From: Pseudomonadota bacterium
GTDB taxonomy: Bacteria > Pseudomonadota > Gammaproteobacteria > Burkholderiales > Thiobacillaceae
Assembly: GCA_021791235.1 (NCBI GenBank)
Contig: JAJYXA010000263.1
Span: forward strand, 1-15,691
DNA length: 15,691 nt
Direction of reading: 5' to 3'
Every line of letters starts with the position of its first letter. Position 1 is the first letter of the stretch. Below the pieces are notes generated by a model. The model had not been told where the DNA came from. It worked only from the letters and a program-made list of their open reading frames with translations, and searched no databases. Position numbers and translations under genes: made by a program. This document shows positions 14,181 through 15,691 of the stretch, piece by piece.

Positions 14181-15691
14181 ATGCCCCTGAACCGCGACCA
14201 GCCCGTTCCCGTCCTCTATGACCTGGCCATGGCCATGGCAGGCGAAACCCGCGCGCACCCGCTTGCCGTCGCGGTCCTGCAACACCTGTTGTCCCACACC
14301 GGCAGCGCCTGCGGTGCAGTGCTGCTGCACCCCGAGCCCGCGGTCGACAGCACGACCATCGCAGCGGAGGTTTACGCTGCCATAGGCAACCCGGCCCTGC
14401 TCGCAATGGAAGGGAAAACCATCGACTGGCCGGTCGGGCTGCTGGCCGGGGAACAGGAGGAAAACGCGCAGACCGGTCTGCCGGACGACGGGAGCCTCCG
14501 CCACACGCTGGCCCTCGCCTTGCCGGAGCTGGGGCACCTCCTGCTGTTTTTTCGCGAGCCCCCGGCGCAGGCTGTGCCGTTCCGCGACCTGTTCGCGCCC
14601 ATTCTCTCCCGCTTCGCCAACAGCCTGCGCCACGGCCTCGTAAACGAGGCGACCGCCCGCGCACTGCAGGAAAGCGAGGTGCGTTTTCGCAGCATGGTGG
14701 AGTCGACTTCAGACTGGTTCTGGGAAGTGGATCCCAAGGGGACCTACACCTTCTGCAACAACAAGGTCATGGACCTGCTCGGCTACGCGCCCGAGGAAGT
14801 CATCGGCAAGCAGCCCTTCGATTTCATGCCGCCTTCAGAGGCGAAGCACATCGGCTGGACCTTCCGCGACATCGTGGCCAACCGGCGTCCGTTTTCCAGC
14901 CTCGAGAACGTCAACCTGCACAAGGACGGCCACGAGGTGGTGCTGGAAACCAGCGGCGTGCCGCTCTTCGACGCCGACGGCAATTTCTGCGGCTACCGCG
15001 GCATCGATCGGGACATCACCCTGCGCAGGCAGGCGCAGGAGGCCCTCGTCAAGGCCAAGGACGAGGCCGAGGCAGCCAACCGTGCGAAGTCGCTGTTCCT
15101 CTCGAGCATGAGCCATGAACTGCGCACCCCGCTCAACGCCATCCTCGGCCATGCCCAGCTCATCGGTATGCAGCCCGACCTGCCCGATGGCGTCCGCACC
15201 AGCGCTGACGAAATTCAGCAGGCGGGCGCCAGCCTGCTGGCGCAGATGAACGGCGTGCTCGAACTGGCCGGGATCGAGTCCGGTGATCTCGACCTGCAGA
15301 TCGAGCCGCTGGTTCCGGCCGAGGTGCTTGAGGACTGCCTGGCTGCGAACGCCGCCACCGCCCGCTTCGTGAAGTCGCCGCTGAACTGCAGTAATGCCTG
15401 CGACTGCTGCAAGGTCGCCGCCGACCGGCATGCGCTGCACCAGGTCCTTAACCAGTTGGTTACGAACGCCATCAAGTACAACCGCGCCGGGGGCAAGGTC
15501 ACACTCCTTTGCCGCACCGTTGATGATGACTGCGTCCGTTTCTCCGTCACGGACGAGGGGCCGGGAATTGCCCTCACCGACCAGGCGCAACTGTTCGTGC
15601 CCTTCAATCGCCTCGGTGCGGAAAGAGGCCGCATCGAGGGCGCGGGACTTGGTCTGGCAATCGCCCGCCACCTGATCGAAGCCATGAGATC
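14181..15691 (+). CDS. PAS sensor histidine kinase, 3' end outside the window
   Basis: The frame is open from ATG 14181 to the right edge (503 codons). Residues 1-155 form a mixed alpha/beta region that could be a divergent GAF-type sensor; I cannot confirm this. A PAS domain follows near 162-285 (MVESTSDWFWEVDPKGTYTF), with a PAC-like end at GYRGIDRDIT. HisKA has H312 in SMSHELRTPLNAILG, and the HATPase has N429 (TNAIKYN) and the boxes DEGPGIA and GAGLGLAIARH. The transmitter is a close relative of that in the preceding hybrid kinase (shared RLGAERG and AIKYNR). A cluster C403-x3-C407-x-C409-C410 occurs just before the N-box region, where the first kinase has none. No membrane helix is seen. 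A receiver may follow beyond the edge. Confidence 0.88.
   Translation, partial: MPLNRDQPVPVLYDLAMAMAGETRAHPLAVAVLQHLLSHTGSACGAVLLHPEPAVDSTTIAAEVYAAIGNPALLAMEGKTIDWPVGLLAGEQEENAQTGLPDDGSLRHTLALALPELGHLLLFFREPPAQAVPFRDLFAPILSRFANSLRHGLVNEATARALQESEVRFRSMVESTSDWFWEVDPKGTYTFCNNKVMDLLGYAPEEVIGKQPFDFMPPSEAKHIGWTFRDIVANRRPFSSLENVNLHKDGHEVVLETSGVPLFDADGNFCGYRGIDRDITLRRQAQEALVKAKDEAEAANRAKSLFLSSMSHELRTPLNAILGHAQLIGMQPDLPDGVRTSADEIQQAGASLLAQMNGVLELAGIESGDLDLQIEPLVPAEVLEDCLAANAATARFVKSPLNCSNACDCCKVAADRHALHQVLNQLVTNAIKYNRAGGKVTLLCRTVDDDCVRFSVTDEGPGIALTDQAQLFVPFNRLGAERGRIEGAGLGLAIARHLIEAMR

Noticed and set aside
1..15691. CRISPR arrays, tRNA/rRNA genes, insertion sequences, phage genes or defence systems
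   Set aside because: No spaced repeat array, transposase or integrase motif, or RNA gene signature was found by reading both strands; a covariance-model and repeat-finder run would be needed to exclude small RNAs fully.

Overview
The window comes from a GC-rich proteobacterium. It is most likely a sulfur-oxidising betaproteobacterium of the Thiobacillus / Hydrogenophilales kind. The basis is an aprM-aprB-aprA cluster (dissimilatory APS reductase with the AprM membrane partner) beside a SUF iron-sulfur cluster operon of the SufU/SufT type, plus PAS-rich chemosensory genes. The genus is inferred from gene order and protein resemblance; no 16S or other marker is present.

Region 1 (1-2108): aprM, aprB and the 5' part of aprA lie on the minus strand and run off the left edge. 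Together they encode the cytoplasmic APS reductase (FAD subunit AprA, two-[4Fe-4S] subunit AprB) and a five-helix membrane protein, AprM, that probably connects it to the quinone pool. A candidate promoter lies in the 334-bp gap upstream of aprM.

Region 2 (2109-7879): a small VIT/CCC1-like membrane protein (minus strand) is divergent from a seven-gene, tightly coupled plus-strand operon: Rrf2-family SUF regulator, sufB, sufC, sufD, sufU, sufT and a Rieske-type ferredoxin. Five of the six junctions overlap by 1-4 nt, and only sufB-sufC has a gap (17 nt). The cysteine desulfurase SufS, normally the partner of SufU, is absent from the operon. The regulator promoter region carries nested direct and inverted repeats that look like an operator. 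Regulator, putative iron transporter and Fe-S assembly operon plausibly form one iron/Fe-S control unit, which would serve the Fe-S-rich sulfur oxidation enzymes next door.

Region 3 (7880-15691): an Aer-like PAS methyl-accepting chemotaxis protein (minus strand) is convergent with the suf operon and divergent from a signalling cluster. That cluster holds a response regulator with an N-terminal MerR/excisionase-like HTH and a C-terminal receiver, a 1137-residue hybrid kinase (HPt, degenerate receiver, receiver, three PAS, HisKA, HATPase, receiver), a possible 35-codon coupled small ORF, and a second PAS histidine kinase truncated by the right edge. Both kinases have closely similar transmitter cores.

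No tRNA, rRNA, CRISPR array, insertion sequence or phage gene was recognised. The most unusual points are the sufS-less SUF operon ending in a Rieske protein, the repeat-rich suf control region, the HTH-first response regulator, the multi-module hybrid kinase with a dead receiver, and a cysteine cluster in the second kinase.
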